Positions 16,512 through 26,798 of a stretch of 64,000 nucleotides of DNA are shown piece after piece. The first letter of the stretch is position 1. Every line of letters begins with the position of its first letter. The translations under genes and the position numbers were made by a program. Under the pieces are notes generated by a model. That model was not told where the DNA came from. It searched no databases and was given only the letters and a program-made list of their open reading frames with translations. The stretch covers positions 1-64,000 of the forward strand of contig CAWULT010000002.1 of NCBI GenBank assembly GCA_963923455.1, written 5' to 3'. The DNA comes from CAWULT01 sp963923455. Lineage in GTDB: Bacteria > Acidobacteriota > Vicinamibacteria > Vicinamibacterales > UBA2999.

Positions 16512-17649
16512 ATGGCAGTGATGATCGACGATCTGATTCGCCGGTACGACGACCTGAACCGCAGGGCGGCTGAACTGCGGAGGTATCTTTGAGGGGGCCA
16601 ACCTCGACACCCAGCTCGCGGAGGTAGAGGCTGCCATCGGCAGCCCCTCGTTCTGGAACAACCAGGCCGAGGCCCAGAAGGTGATGCAGCGGCGGCGCCG
16701 GATCGAGGACGACCTCGTGCTGCGGGAGTCGCTGAAGCGGCGGGGCGACGACCTCGGCGTGCTGATCGAGTGGGCGAACGCCGGTGAGGACGTCGCCGCG
16801 GACCTCGAGAAGGGGCTCGAACAGCTCCAGGCGGAGGTCGAGGCCGCCGAGACGAAGAAGATGCTCGGGGGCGAGCACGACCGGGCCAACGCGATCGTCA
16901 CCATCCATCCGGGCGCCGGCGGCACCGAGTCGCAGGACTGGGCCGAGATGCTCCTGAAGATGTACCTGAAGTGGGCAGAGAAGCGGGGGTTCGGCCGCGA
17001 GGTCCTGGACCTGCAGCCAGGCGAGGAGGCGGGCATCAAGAGCGCCACCGTGCTCTTCTCCGGCGACTACGCGTTCGGCCTGCTGAGCGCCGAGGCGGGC
17101 GTCCATCGTCTCGTCCGGATTTCGCCGTTCGACCAGGCCGCGCGGCGGCACACGTCGTTCGCCTCGGTGTTCGTCTGGCCCGAACTGCCCGAGGACGTCG
17201 ACGTGGAGATCGACGAGAAGGACCTGCGGATCGACACGTACCGGTCGAGCGGCGCGGGCGGCCAGCACGTCAACGTGACCGACTCGGCGGTGCGGATCAC
17301 GCACCTGCCGACGGGCATCGTCGTGTCGTGCCAGAACGAGCGCTCGCAGCACAAGAACCGGGCGTCGGCGATGAAGGTGCTGCGCGCGCGCCTGTTCGAC
17401 CTGAAGATGAAGGAGCAGGCGGCCAGGCTCGAGCAGATTGGCGGCGAGAAACGGGACATCGCGTTCGGCAGCCAGATCCGCAGCTACGTCCTCCAGCCGT
17501 ACCAGATGATCAAGGACCACCGGACGAAGCTGGAGATCGGCGACGTCCACCGGGTGCTCGGGGGGGACCTCGATGCCCTGATCAAGACGTACCTGATGCA
17601 GAAGGCGAGCGGCAGCCTGGGGACGGCGTCCGCCGCGGACGAGGACTGA
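16512..17649 (+). CDS. prfB: Peptide chain release factor 2, with programmed +1 frameshift
   Basis: Terminates translation at UGA and UAA. The gene is read in two frames: 26 codons from ATG 16512, then a +1 shift at CTT TGA (16587-16592). It resumes at GAG 16591 and continues to 17649, giving 378 residues. The zero frame reads MAVMIDDLIRRYDDLNRRAA, the usual RF2 N-terminus. The codon-recognition tripeptide SPF occurs in RISPFDQAARRHTSF, and the peptidyl-hydrolase GGQ motif in SGAGGQHVNVTDSAV. An Asp/Glu-rich domain 1 precedes them. A GGAGG lies only 4 nt before ATG 16512, so starts at GTG 16518 or ATG 16521 are also possible. It follows lnt by 34 nt. Confidence 0.96.
16579..16592 (+). promoter_or_regulatory. 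RF2 autoregulatory +1 frameshift site
   Basis: An internal Shine-Dalgarno-like GGAGG (16579-16583) is followed by TAT, then the slippery CTT (16587-16589) and an in-frame TGA (16590-16592). This is the same arrangement and 3-nt spacing as the classical prfB shift site. When RF2 is scarce, slow UGA decoding allows the ribosome to slip +1 from CUU to UUU and make full-length RF2. Confidence 0.95.
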
Positions 17650-17651
17650 CG

Positions 17652-18056
17652 ATGGCCGTACAGGGAATCTCGATGGCGGGCGCGCTCGTCCGCGTCGGCC
17701 TCTCGGTGTCGCTCGTCCTGGTGACGTTCAACCCGAGCGGCTACTCCGTCGCGCACTGGCTCGCGGCGGCGCCGATGGGCGTCACCGCAGGCAAGACCCT
17801 CGCGTTGCTGACCCTGGCGATCGGCTGGGTCGCCTGCCTGCGGGCGGCGTTCGTCGCGCTCGGCTGGGGCGGTCTGGCGCTCGGCGGCGCGTTCCTCGGG
17901 GCGCTCCTGTGGTGGCTGATCGACCTGGGCCTCGTGTCGACCGCGGGCAGCGCGATCGTCTGGGTGTCGCTGGTCGTCATCGGCGTGCTGCTCGGCGTCG
18001 GCCTGTCGTGGTCGCTCATCCGGGCCCGCGCGACCGGGCAGATCGAGGTGCAGTAG
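17652..18056 (+). CDS. Small multi-pass membrane protein (DUF6524-like)
   Basis: A 134-residue protein with four predicted membrane segments (around residues 8-25, 45-68, 72-93 and 100-123) and a short basic C-terminal tail. The pattern FNPSGYSVAHWL between helices 1 and 2 and WGGLALGGAFLGALLWWLIDLG resemble the DUF6524 family, whose function is unknown. The ATG is 2 nt after the prfB stop, so it is probably co-transcribed with prfB. It converges with the penicillin-binding protein gene 16 nt further on. I cannot assign a role. Confidence 0.75.
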   Translation: MAVQGISMAGALVRVGLSVSLVLVTFNPSGYSVAHWLAAAPMGVTAGKTLALLTLAIGWVACLRAAFVALGWGGLALGGAFLGALLWWLIDLGLVSTAGSAIVWVSLVVIGVLLGVGLSWSLIRARATGQIEVQ

Positions 18057-18072
18057 CCGGCTGCGGGCCGTG

Positions 18073-20457
18073 TCAGCGGCGGGCGACGCGGGGCGCGGCC
18101 GCCGGCGTGGCCGGGCGGGCGGGCGCCGGCGCAGGGGCGGACACCGGGGCCGTGGCTGGCGGGTCCGCCTGACGGCCGGCGGGCTGGGTGCCGCTGATGA
18201 ACGCCTCGGTCACGCCGGAGTCGAGCGTCACGAAGACGATGTTGCCGGGCGGGTCGAAACGGGGAACCCGTTCCCGCCCCCGCAGGTCGAGATACGCCCG
18301 CATGAAGTCGATCCAGATCGGGAGGGCGGCCGCGGCGCCGGTCTGCCCAGGGCCCAGCGGCTTCTTCTCGTCGTAACCGACCCAGACGCCAACGGTCGTC
18401 TCCGGGTCGAAGCCGATGAACCAGGCGTCGGTGTACTCGTCCATCGTGCCCGTCTTGCCGGCGAGCGGCCAGTCGAGCGAGGCCGCCGTCGCGGCCGTCC
18501 CGCGCTCGACCACTCCGCGCAGGAGGTGCGACAGCAGAAACGCCGTGTCGGCCTTCAGCGCCTCGTGGGGCTCGGGCCGGTTCTGCTCGAGGAGGTTGCC
18601 CTCGCGGTCCGACACGGTGAGCACGGTCAGGGGAGCCATTCGCACGCCGAGGTTGGCGAAGGCGGAGTAGGCGCTGGTCATGTCGACCAGCGTCGACTCG
18701 GCGGCGCCGAGGGCGAGCGACAGATACGGGGGGTACTCGCCGGTCAGGCCGAGGCGGCGCGCGTACCGGACCACCTCGGCAGGCCCGACCTGGGCGAGCG
18801 CCTTCACCGCCGGGATATTGCGTGACTGTTCGATGGCGCGGCGCAGCGTGACGGCTCCCTCGAACTTGCGGTCGTAGTTGAGCGGCTCGTACGGCGGCTG
18901 GTTCGGGCCGGCCGGGTAGGACACCGGCGCGTCGATGAAGACGGACTCGGCGGTGTACCCGTGGTCGAGCGCGGCGGCATAGACGATCGGCTTGAACAGC
19001 GAGCCGACCTGGCGCCGTGCCTGCGTGGCCCGATTGAACTGGCTGCGCTCGAAGCTGAATCCGCCGACCATCGCCCTGATCTGGCCGGTGCGGTTGTCGA
19101 TCGCGACGATCGCACCCTCGACCGCGGGGGGTTGCTCGAGCGTCGGGTTCGCCGGCGCGCCTCTCTCCACGCTGCCGATCGCCACCTCGACGAGGTCGCC
19201 GCGCCGGAGCAGGTCCGCGGCTGGCTTGCCGGCCCAGGCATAGCCCTGTGGCGGCAGGTCGAGTTCGTGGTCGGCGATGCGGAGACGAACGGGGCCGCGC
19301 GTCCCGCGCGCGGGCACACCGGTCACGACGGCGGGCACGACGTCGCCGGGGGCGACGGGTCTGGCCCAGCGAGGGTGCGTGAACGTGGCGGCCGTGGTGC
19401 CGCCCCCCTCGACGTTGCGGAGGGGACCGCGATACACACCGCGGCGCCGGTCGATGCGTCGCAGGCCGCGTTCGAGCGCCGCTTCGGCCGCCCGCTGCCA
19501 GCCGACGTCCAGGGTGGTCTGGACCTGGAGGCCTGCCTCGTACAGGGCCGCCGCGCCGTACTTGCGCTCCAGCTCCTTCCGGATGTCCTCGACGAAGTAC
19601 GGCGCGGTCGATGGCGCCGGCGTCGGCTGGCCGCGCAGGACCATCAGCCGCCTGCGGGCCTCCTCGGCCTGGGCCGTCGTGATGAAGCCCTCCTCGGCCA
19701 TGCGGGTCAGCACGTAGTTGTTCCGGCGGGCCAGCGTGCGGTCCGGATTGACGAAGGGGCTGAGGCGCGCCGGCGTCTGGATGATGGCCGCGATCGTCGC
19801 CGCCTCCTCCAGGGTCAGGTCCCTGGCGGACTTGCCGAAGTACATCCGCGAGCCGGCCTCGACACCGTAGGCACCGTGCGCCAGGGGGACCTGGTTCGCG
19901 TAGAAGGTCAGGATTTCCGGCTTGGTGTAGCGCTTCTCCAGCTGAACGGCGAGGATCGCCTCCTTGATCTTCCGCTCGAGGGACCGTTCGTAGATGCCGC
20001 CCCGCATGTACTGCGCCCGCAGGAACAGGTTCCGCGCCACCTGCTGGGTGATCGTGCTGGCGCCGGCGCGCTGGCCGGTCAGGACGTCCTTGATGGCGGT
20101 GATCAGGATGCGGGAGGCACTCAGCCCGAAGTGCGCCTCGAAGTCGGCGTCCTCGCTCGCGATGATCGCCTGCCGCAGCGCCGGGGCAATGTCGTCGTAA
20201 CGGACCACCACACGGCGCTCGGTCGCGAACTCGCCGATGACCTGTCCGTCGCGCGCCAGGACGCGCGTGATCGTGTTCGGGCGGTAGTCGTCCAGCGCGC
20301 TGATCTCGGGCAAATCGCCCGCGTAGGCGAACATGACCCCGCCGAGCGTCCCGAGGACCGCCACCACGAAGAACAGCAGGAGGAGTCCCGCGCCGCGCGC
20401 GACGCGGATGACGACACGCGTGCCCGCTGTCGGGGGCGAACCCTGAGCGGTGCTCAT
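18073..20457 (-). CDS. mrcA: Bifunctional penicillin-binding protein 1A (glycosyltransferase/transpeptidase)
   Basis: Class A PBP that polymerises lipid II and cross-links peptidoglycan, 794 residues. An N-terminal membrane anchor (GLLLLFFVVAVLGTLGGVMF) is followed by the GT51 domain with the catalytic Glu in IIASEDADFEAHFGL and the later IKEAILAVQLEKRYTK. The transpeptidase domain has the nucleophile in VGSLFKPIVYAAAL (SxxK), a YSAFANLG region in the SxN position and the KTG box in AGKTGTMDEYTDAWF. An OB-like insert lies between the domains. The C-terminal tail is Pro/Ala-rich. It is transcribed divergently from dnaK, with 165 nt between the start codons. The gene symbol denotes the family rather than strict orthology. 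Confidence 0.93.
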   Translation of the reverse strand: MSTAQGSPPTAGTRVVIRVARGAGLLLLFFVVAVLGTLGGVMFAYAGDLPEISALDDYRPNTITRVLARDGQVIGEFATERRVVVRYDDIAPALRQAIIASEDADFEAHFGLSASRILITAIKDVLTGQRAGASTITQQVARNLFLRAQYMRGGIYERSLERKIKEAILAVQLEKRYTKPEILTFYANQVPLAHGAYGVEAGSRMYFGKSARDLTLEEAATIAAIIQTPARLSPFVNPDRTLARRNNYVLTRMAEEGFITTAQAEEARRRLMVLRGQPTPAPSTAPYFVEDIRKELERKYGAAALYEAGLQVQTTLDVGWQRAAEAALERGLRRIDRRRGVYRGPLRNVEGGGTTAATFTHPRWARPVAPGDVVPAVVTGVPARGTRGPVRLRIADHELDLPPQGYAWAGKPAADLLRRGDLVEVAIGSVERGAPANPTLEQPPAVEGAIVAIDNRTGQIRAMVGGFSFERSQFNRATQARRQVGSLFKPIVYAAALDHGYTAESVFIDAPVSYPAGPNQPPYEPLNYDRKFEGAVTLRRAIEQSRNIPAVKALAQVGPAEVVRYARRLGLTGEYPPYLSLALGAAESTLVDMTSAYSAFANLGVRMAPLTVLTVSDREGNLLEQNRPEPHEALKADTAFLLSHLLRGVVERGTAATAASLDWPLAGKTGTMDEYTDAWFIGFDPETTVGVWVGYDEKKPLGPGQTGAAAALPIWIDFMRAYLDLRGRERVPRFDPPGNIVFVTLDSGVTEAFISGTQPAGRQADPPATAPVSAPAPAPARPATPAAAPRVARR

Positions 20458-20531
20458 GTGGGAAGTATACGGGCGGCCACGTGCCGGACGGTGCCACTTG
20501 GCCTATCGAGCGTCGACTGAATTCCCGATAT

Positions 20532-20552
20532 CTTGACAGTGTCATGCTCAGA
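20532..20552 (+). promoter_or_regulatory. Possible HAIR-like HspR operator over the dnaK promoter
   Basis: HspR repressors bind HAIR elements, consensus CTTGAGT-N7-ACTCAAG. Here CTTGACA-N7-GCTCAGA overlays the -35 and spacer. The left arm matches 5 of 7 and the right arm 4 of 7 positions, with the correct spacing. A smaller perfect inverted repeat, TGACA-G-TGTCA, lies inside it at 20534-20544. The presence of an hspR-like gene in the same operon makes autoregulation plausible. Binding itself is inference. Confidence 0.5.
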
Positions 20553-20561
20553 TTTGATAAT
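20533..20561 (+). promoter_or_regulatory. Sigma70-type promoter of dnaK
   Basis: A consensus -35 TTGACA (20533-20538) and a near-consensus -10 GATAAT (20556-20561) are separated by exactly 17 nt. They lie 61 nt upstream of the dnaK ATG. This is the best promoter match I see in the window, and it stands out as AT-richer against the GC-rich background. Confidence 0.85.
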
Positions 20562-20622
20562 GGCCAGAGCCTAAACGGGGCCGCGTCCCCCTCTTGCGTG
20601 ACACGAAGGAATCACGACATCC

Positions 20623-22542
<1,920 letters not shown>

Positions 22543-22578
22543 GCCCGGGGGAGCCGGGGCGTCGAACACGAATCGCCG

Positions 22579-23691
22579 ATGGATCTGTACATCGTGCTCG
22601 GCGTGCGCCAGGACGCGACGGAGTCCGACATCAAGCGGGCCTATCGTCGCCTGGCGCGGCGGTATCACCCGGACATCAACCCGGGTGACCGGACGGCCGA
22701 GGAACGCTTCCGGCAGGTGCTCGAGGCGTACGAAACGCTGATCGATCGGGAGCGCCGCTCCCGCTACGACGCCGGCCAGGCGCCGGCCGCGGCGCCTGAC
22801 GTCCGGCGTGGCGGGTTCGAGGGCTTCGACTTCTCGTCGCGCGGGGCCGATCACTCCGGCACCTTCGGAGACCTGTTCGCGGAGGTGCTGTTGGACCGCG
22901 GGACACGGCCGGCGAGCCAGGCCCGCGGGGCCGACCTGCATCAGGAGATCTCGCTGTCCTTCGAGCAGGCGTTCGCCGGGGTCGACCAGCCCTGCGTGGT
23001 CACGCGGCGCGACGCCTGCCGTGCCTGCGCGGGCGCGGGCGCGTCGCGGACGAGCCCGGGGACGTGCGGGCTGTGCCAGGGCACTGGCGCGGTCCGGACC
23101 GTGCGGGGCCACATGGTGTTCTCGCGCACCTGCACCGGGTGCGGCGGAACGGGACAGCATCGCCCCCGCGCGTGCCAGTCGTGCGGCGGGGCCGGGTACC
23201 AGGCGCGGACCGAGACGGTAGTGGTCCGCGTGCCGCCGGGGGTCGCCGATGGCGAGCGCCTCCGGCTGCCCGGACGGGGCGACGCGGGCCGTCACGGCGG
23301 CCCGGCAGGCGACCTGTACGTGACGGTACGCGTCACGCCGCATGCGCTGTTCAGGCGCGATGGCGACGACATTCACGTGGCCGTGCCCGTGGCGATACAC
23401 GAGGCCGCGCTCGGCGCGCGTGTCGACGTGCCGGCGCCCGGCGGCGTGGCGCGGGTACGCGTGCCGCCCGGTACGCAGTCCGGGCAGCGCTTCCGCCTGC
23501 GCGAGCGCGGCGCGATGTCGACGCGGACTGGCCGCCGCGGCGATCTGGTCGTCGAAGCGCGGCTGGTGCTGCCGCCGCTGCTCGACGAGCGCTCGAAGGA
23601 ATTGCTCCGCGAGTTCGGCCGCATCAACGGCGGCAACGTTCGGGAGCGGCTGCTGCCGCGGCACGACGAGGGCACGGAGACGGGGGACTAG
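22579..23691 (+). CDS. dnaJ: Co-chaperone DnaJ (Hsp40)
   Basis: Stimulates DnaK ATPase and delivers clients. The J domain is at residues 1-65 with the essential HPD in RRYHPDINPGD. The Gly/Phe-rich linker is short. The zinc-binding domain has four CxxC-type pairs: CRAC, CGLC, CTGC and CQSC. C-terminal substrate-binding barrels follow (VPPGVADGERLRLPGRGDAG and VPPGTQSGQRFRLRERGAM). At 370 residues it is a complete class I DnaJ. It starts 36 nt after dnaK and is separated from hspR by 3 nt, so the three form one transcription unit. Confidence 0.93.
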   Translation: MDLYIVLGVRQDATESDIKRAYRRLARRYHPDINPGDRTAEERFRQVLEAYETLIDRERRSRYDAGQAPAAAPDVRRGGFEGFDFSSRGADHSGTFGDLFAEVLLDRGTRPASQARGADLHQEISLSFEQAFAGVDQPCVVTRRDACRACAGAGASRTSPGTCGLCQGTGAVRTVRGHMVFSRTCTGCGGTGQHRPRACQSCGGAGYQARTETVVVRVPPGVADGERLRLPGRGDAGRHGGPAGDLYVTVRVTPHALFRRDGDDIHVAVPVAIHEAALGARVDVPAPGGVARVRVPPGTQSGQRFRLRERGAMSTRTGRRGDLVVEARLVLPPLLDERSKELLREFGRINGGNVRERLLPRHDEGTETGD

Positions 23692-23694
23692 GCG

Positions 23695-24138
23695 ATGGCG
23701 AAGCGGGTCGATCGCGGCAAGGCCTATTTCATGATCAGCGCGGTGGCGCAGAAGTACGACATCCATCCGCAGACGCTCCGTCTCTACGAACGCGAAGGCC
23801 TGCTGACGCCGTCACGTACGGAGGGCAACACTCGCCTCTACTCGGAGGACGATCTGGAGCGGCTGGAGACCATCCTGTCGCTCACCCGCGACCTTGGGGT
23901 CAACCTCGCCGGCGTCGAGATCATCCTGAACATGCGGCAGAAGATCGAGGAGATGCAGCGCGAGGTGAACGAGTTCATGGATTACGTCAAGCGCGAACTG
24001 GCGCGCGGCATCGACGACTGGGAACAGCGGCTCAACACCGCGCTCGTGAAGTCCGCGCCGACCGATCTCGTGCGGCACGCCGACGCGCCGCGGGCGTCTC
24101 GGTCAGGCGCCAGAGACGACGCCGGCGAGCAGTCGTAA
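23695..24138 (+). CDS. hspR: MerR-family heat-shock regulator HspR
   Basis: A 147-residue winged-helix regulator. The DNA-binding domain is YFMISAVAQKYDIHPQTLRLYEREGLLTPSRT followed by NTRLYSEDDLERLETIL. The Q-T-L-R-L-Y-E-R-E-G-L core is typical of HspR rather than metal-sensing MerR proteins. A coiled-coil helix (MRQKIEEMQREVNEFMDYVKREL) provides dimerisation. No C-terminal metal or drug-binding Cys is present. In Streptomyces and Helicobacter, HspR uses DnaK as co-repressor and represses the dnaK operon. The position here immediately after dnaJ fits the same loop. Confidence 0.9.
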   Translation: MAKRVDRGKAYFMISAVAQKYDIHPQTLRLYEREGLLTPSRTEGNTRLYSEDDLERLETILSLTRDLGVNLAGVEIILNMRQKIEEMQREVNEFMDYVKRELARGIDDWEQRLNTALVKSAPTDLVRHADAPRASRSGARDDAGEQS

Positions 24139-24191
24139 GCGGCGACGTTCTTGTCGCTTGCAACTTCGAGGATTCGCGCTACGATCCGTTC

Positions 24192-25055
24192 GTGCCCGCC
24201 TGCGAACTCTGCGACGACACGTCCTGGAAGACCATCAGCTCTGACGGCACCACGCGGGTCACGCGGTGCGACTGCTGGCATCAGCGGCTCTATACGTCGC
24301 TGCTCAAGAACGCCCGCGTGCCCCGCCGCTACGAGCACTGCGAGCTGACGAACTTCGAGACCCACACCGACAGCCAGCGCACGGCGCATCGGCGAGCGAT
24401 GGCGCTGGTCGACCGGTTTCCGGTGGTCGATCGCGGCCTGCTGTTCCACGGTGACGCCGGGGTCGGGAAGACCCACCTGGCCGTCGCGCTGATGAAGGAG
24501 GCCATCCGCCGGAAAGGCGCGCGCGCCGTGTTCTACGAGACGCGCGAGCTGCTGAAGCTCGTGCGCGACACCTACAACAGCTCGGTCGAGTCCACGGAAC
24601 TCGAGGTGTTGAGGCCGGTGCTCGAGGCCGACCTCCTCGTGCTCGACGATCTCGGGGCCGAGAAGAAGTCGGAGTGGGTGGACGAGACCATCGGCATGGT
24701 CGTCAACACCCGCTACAGCGAGCGCCGGGTCACCGTCTTCACGACGAACCTCCACGACGAGAACAACACCGACCCGGGGTCGTTCGCGTACCAGCTCGGC
24801 CTGCGGACGCGGTCGCGTCTGCTCGAGATGTGCGATTTCGTGCGCGTCGACGGGCACGACACGCGCGAGGTCGGGCCGCACCCCACGCCAGAGATCATTC
24901 ATGCGTGGCAGCAGCGGTCGCCGGCCTCGCCGAAGAATCGCGGGCGCTCGGTGCTTCCAGGCAAGACGACGGGCCAGGCGCGGGCGTACCTGCGTGAGCC
25001 CGCGGCGGGGGTGGACCTGAAGTGGCCCGGAGGCCGCGCCGGCTCGCGCCCCTGA
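24192..25055 (+). CDS. DnaC/IstB-like AAA+ ATPase with N-terminal zinc knuckle
   Basis: A 287-residue ATPase of the DnaC/DnaI helicase-loader family. An N-terminal CELC...CDCW cysteine cluster (first ~30 residues) could bind zinc. The AAA+ core shows Walker A GDAGVGKTHLAVAL, Walker B LLVLDDLGAEKKSEW and sensor 1 VTVFTTNL. The Arg-containing end of the core is LGLRTRSRLLEMCDFVRVDG. The C-terminus (last ~35 residues) is basic and low complexity. It is likely a helicase loader or related replication factor, although IstB transposition helpers share the fold; no transposase is adjacent. GTG 24192 is the first plausible start before the Cys cluster. hemW begins 8 nt after its stop. Confidence 0.82.
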   Translation: MPACELCDDTSWKTISSDGTTRVTRCDCWHQRLYTSLLKNARVPRRYEHCELTNFETHTDSQRTAHRRAMALVDRFPVVDRGLLFHGDAGVGKTHLAVALMKEAIRRKGARAVFYETRELLKLVRDTYNSSVESTELEVLRPVLEADLLVLDDLGAEKKSEWVDETIGMVVNTRYSERRVTVFTTNLHDENNTDPGSFAYQLGLRTRSRLLEMCDFVRVDGHDTREVGPHPTPEIIHAWQQRSPASPKNRGRSVLPGKTTGQARAYLREPAAGVDLKWPGGRAGSRP

Positions 25056-25063
25056 TCCCGGCC

Positions 25064-26212
25064 ATGGCGTCTCCCACGCCGCTCGGCCTCTACCTGCACA
25101 TCCCGTTCTGCTCGGCGATCTGCAACTACTGCAACTTCAATCGCGGTCTCTACGACGCCGACGTGAAGGCCCGGTACGTCGTGGCGCTGGCGGAGGAGAT
25201 TCGGCGGCGCGGCGATGGACACCCCGCCGACAGCGTCTTCTTCGGCGGCGGTACGCCGTCGCTGCTTGCGCCGCGGGACGTCGCCGTGCTGCTCGATGCC
25301 TGCCGCGCCGGGTTCGCGCTGGCGGGTGACGTGGAGGTGACGCTCGAAGCCAACCCGGAGTCGGTGAGCGTGGCGTCGCTGCGCGGCTACCGCGAGGCAG
25401 GCGTCAACCGTCTCAGCTTCGGTGCGCAGTCGTTCCGGGACGAGGAACTGCGCCGGCTCAGCCGGCTGCACTCGGCAGGTCGCGTCGAGAGCGCCGTCGG
25501 CGAGGCCCGCGAGGCTGGCTACGACAATCTGTCCCTCGATCTGATGATGTGGCTGCCCGGGCAGTCGGTGGCGGAGTGGCTGGCGTCCGTGGACGCGCTC
25601 GTCCGACTCGGCCCCGAGCACGCGTCGATGTACATGCTCGAGATCTACCCGAACGCGCCGCTGCGCGACGAGATGGCCCGCGGCCGCTGGGTGGTGGCGC
25701 CCGACGACGACGTGGCGGAGATGTACGAGCAGGGGCTCGCGATCCTCGACGCCGCCGGCTACCGGCAGTACGAGATCTCGAACGCGGCCTACCCGGGACG
25801 CGAGTCGCGTCACAACCTGAAGTATTGGACCGACGGCGAGTGGTGTGGATTCGGAGCCGGGGCGCACTCCACGCGCCGTGGGGTCCGCAGCCGGAACGTC
25901 TCGTCGGTGTCCGACTACCTGGCCGCGGTCGGCGGCGAAGGCCCTCTGGAGGCCGAGCGGCGGGAACTGACCCCCGAGGAGCGTGTGGAGGAGGCCCTGT
26001 TCACCGGGTTGCGAGTCGCCGCGGGGCTCGATCTCCAGATCATCGAGAATCGGTATGGTCTGGACGTCTGGGCGGAGTTCGGGGGCGAATTGCAACCGTT
26101 CGTGGATCAGGGGCTGCTGATCTATGATGGCGCCGCGGTTCGTCTGACGCGGCCGGGCATGCTGCTCGCGCATGAGGTAATGGCGGTTTTCATACGGTCG
26201 TCCGTACGGTAG
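25064..26212 (+). CDS. hemW: Radical SAM protein HemW (heme chaperone, coproporphyrinogen oxidase-like)
   Basis: 382 residues. The [4Fe-4S] radical SAM motif is CSAICNYC within LYLHIPFCSAICNYCNF, the HemN/HemW-type C-x3-C-x2-C. FFGGGTPSLL, VTLEANPESV, RLSFGAQSFRDEELRRLSR and the later YEISNAAYPGRESRHNLKYW identify HemW. HemN's extra N-terminal residues needed for coproporphyrinogen decarboxylation are missing, so heme insertion or trafficking is the likelier role. ATG 25064 is chosen over GTG 25022 because the latter lies inside the preceding gene and adds only basic residues. The terminal codons contain a short TACGG-TCGT-CCGTA palindrome. Confidence 0.9.
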   Translation: MASPTPLGLYLHIPFCSAICNYCNFNRGLYDADVKARYVVALAEEIRRRGDGHPADSVFFGGGTPSLLAPRDVAVLLDACRAGFALAGDVEVTLEANPESVSVASLRGYREAGVNRLSFGAQSFRDEELRRLSRLHSAGRVESAVGEAREAGYDNLSLDLMMWLPGQSVAEWLASVDALVRLGPEHASMYMLEIYPNAPLRDEMARGRWVVAPDDDVAEMYEQGLAILDAAGYRQYEISNAAYPGRESRHNLKYWTDGEWCGFGAGAHSTRRGVRSRNVSSVSDYLAAVGGEGPLEAERRELTPEERVEEALFTGLRVAAGLDLQIIENRYGLDVWAEFGGELQPFVDQGLLIYDGAAVRLTRPGMLLAHEVMAVFIRSSVR

Positions 26213-26242
26213 GATGGCCGCCTTTTCCGAGGAGGCTCGAAG

Positions 26243-26701
26243 ATGCGACGAGTGTTGGGAGTTGTACTGGCTGGCGCGATTCTGATGCTGCCGGCGTTTT
26301 CGCAGAGCGCGTTCGCGCAGCAGGCGCCGCAGAAGACGACTTACACCGGCGCAGCGGTCCTGGCGGCGTACGCCGTGAACGCGGACAAGACGGCGGATTA
26401 CGAGAAGGTCATCGAGACGCTGAAGGACAGCCTCTCGAAGTCGTCCCGTCCCGAGGCCAAGCAGCAGCTCGCTGGCTGGAAGGTGATCAAGAACGCGGCC
26501 GCCCAGCCGGACGGCAGCGTGTTGTACGTGCACATGATCAGCCCGGTTGTTCCCGATGCGGACTACTCGATCACGAACCTGGTCTACGAGGCCGTGACCG
26601 ACCCCGCGGCCCGGACGGACTTCTACAATCTCTATCGTGGCGCCCTGAAGGCCGCACTCTTCGTGATTCAGGGGCCGATGGTCAACGACTTCTCGAAGTA
26701 A
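26243..26701 (+). CDS. Secreted hypothetical protein A of a tandem paralog pair
   Basis: 152 residues with a clear signal peptide (LGVVLAGAILMLPAFSQSAFA, cleavage likely after AFAQ). The mature part contains ADYEKVIETLKDSL, AGWKVIKNAA, GSVLYVHMISPVVPDADYS and YNLYRGALKAAL. These match the next gene in order and spacing, so the two are duplicated copies of one small domain. I do not know the family. A dimeric ferredoxin-like fold would fit the pattern (inference). A strong GGAGG lies 7 nt before the ATG. A hairpin terminator follows. Confidence 0.8.
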   Translation: MRRVLGVVLAGAILMLPAFSQSAFAQQAPQKTTYTGAAVLAAYAVNADKTADYEKVIETLKDSLSKSSRPEAKQQLAGWKVIKNAAAQPDGSVLYVHMISPVVPDADYSITNLVYEAVTDPAARTDFYNLYRGALKAALFVIQGPMVNDFSK

Positions 26702-26723
26702 GCACCGGCGCGGTGTGCGAACA

Positions 26724-26755
26724 GGCCACGGGCGGCTCGCGCCCCCGTGGCCTTT
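26724..26755 (+). terminator. Rho-independent terminator after secreted protein A
   Basis: Perfect 9-bp stem GGCCACGGG (26724-26732) / CCCGTGGCC (26744-26752) with an 11-nt loop, followed by TTTCCTGTTTC. It sits 22 nt after the stop of secreted protein A and before its paralog. It may end one transcript or attenuate read-through into the paralog. Confidence 0.75.
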
Positions 26756-26798
26756 CCTGTTTCTGGGCTGCGTCCCGCGGGGCCCTGGGAGACCGACG

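Noticed and set aside
17741..20545. 934-codon alternative frame over the PBP gene
   Set aside because: It reads out of frame across the same strand as a 794-residue PBP1A whose motifs are all in the 18073-20457 frame; its own translation has none.
24192..25055. Insertion-sequence IS21 helper (IstB)
   Set aside because: The ATPase fold fits IstB, but there is no istA transposase, no terminal inverted repeats, and the N-terminal Cys cluster is unlike IstB.
26193..26206. Palindrome TACGG-TCGT-CCGTA at the end of hemW
   Set aside because: Five-bp arms inside coding sequence, with no associated promoter of quality; it could be chance. It may be worth noting if conserved.
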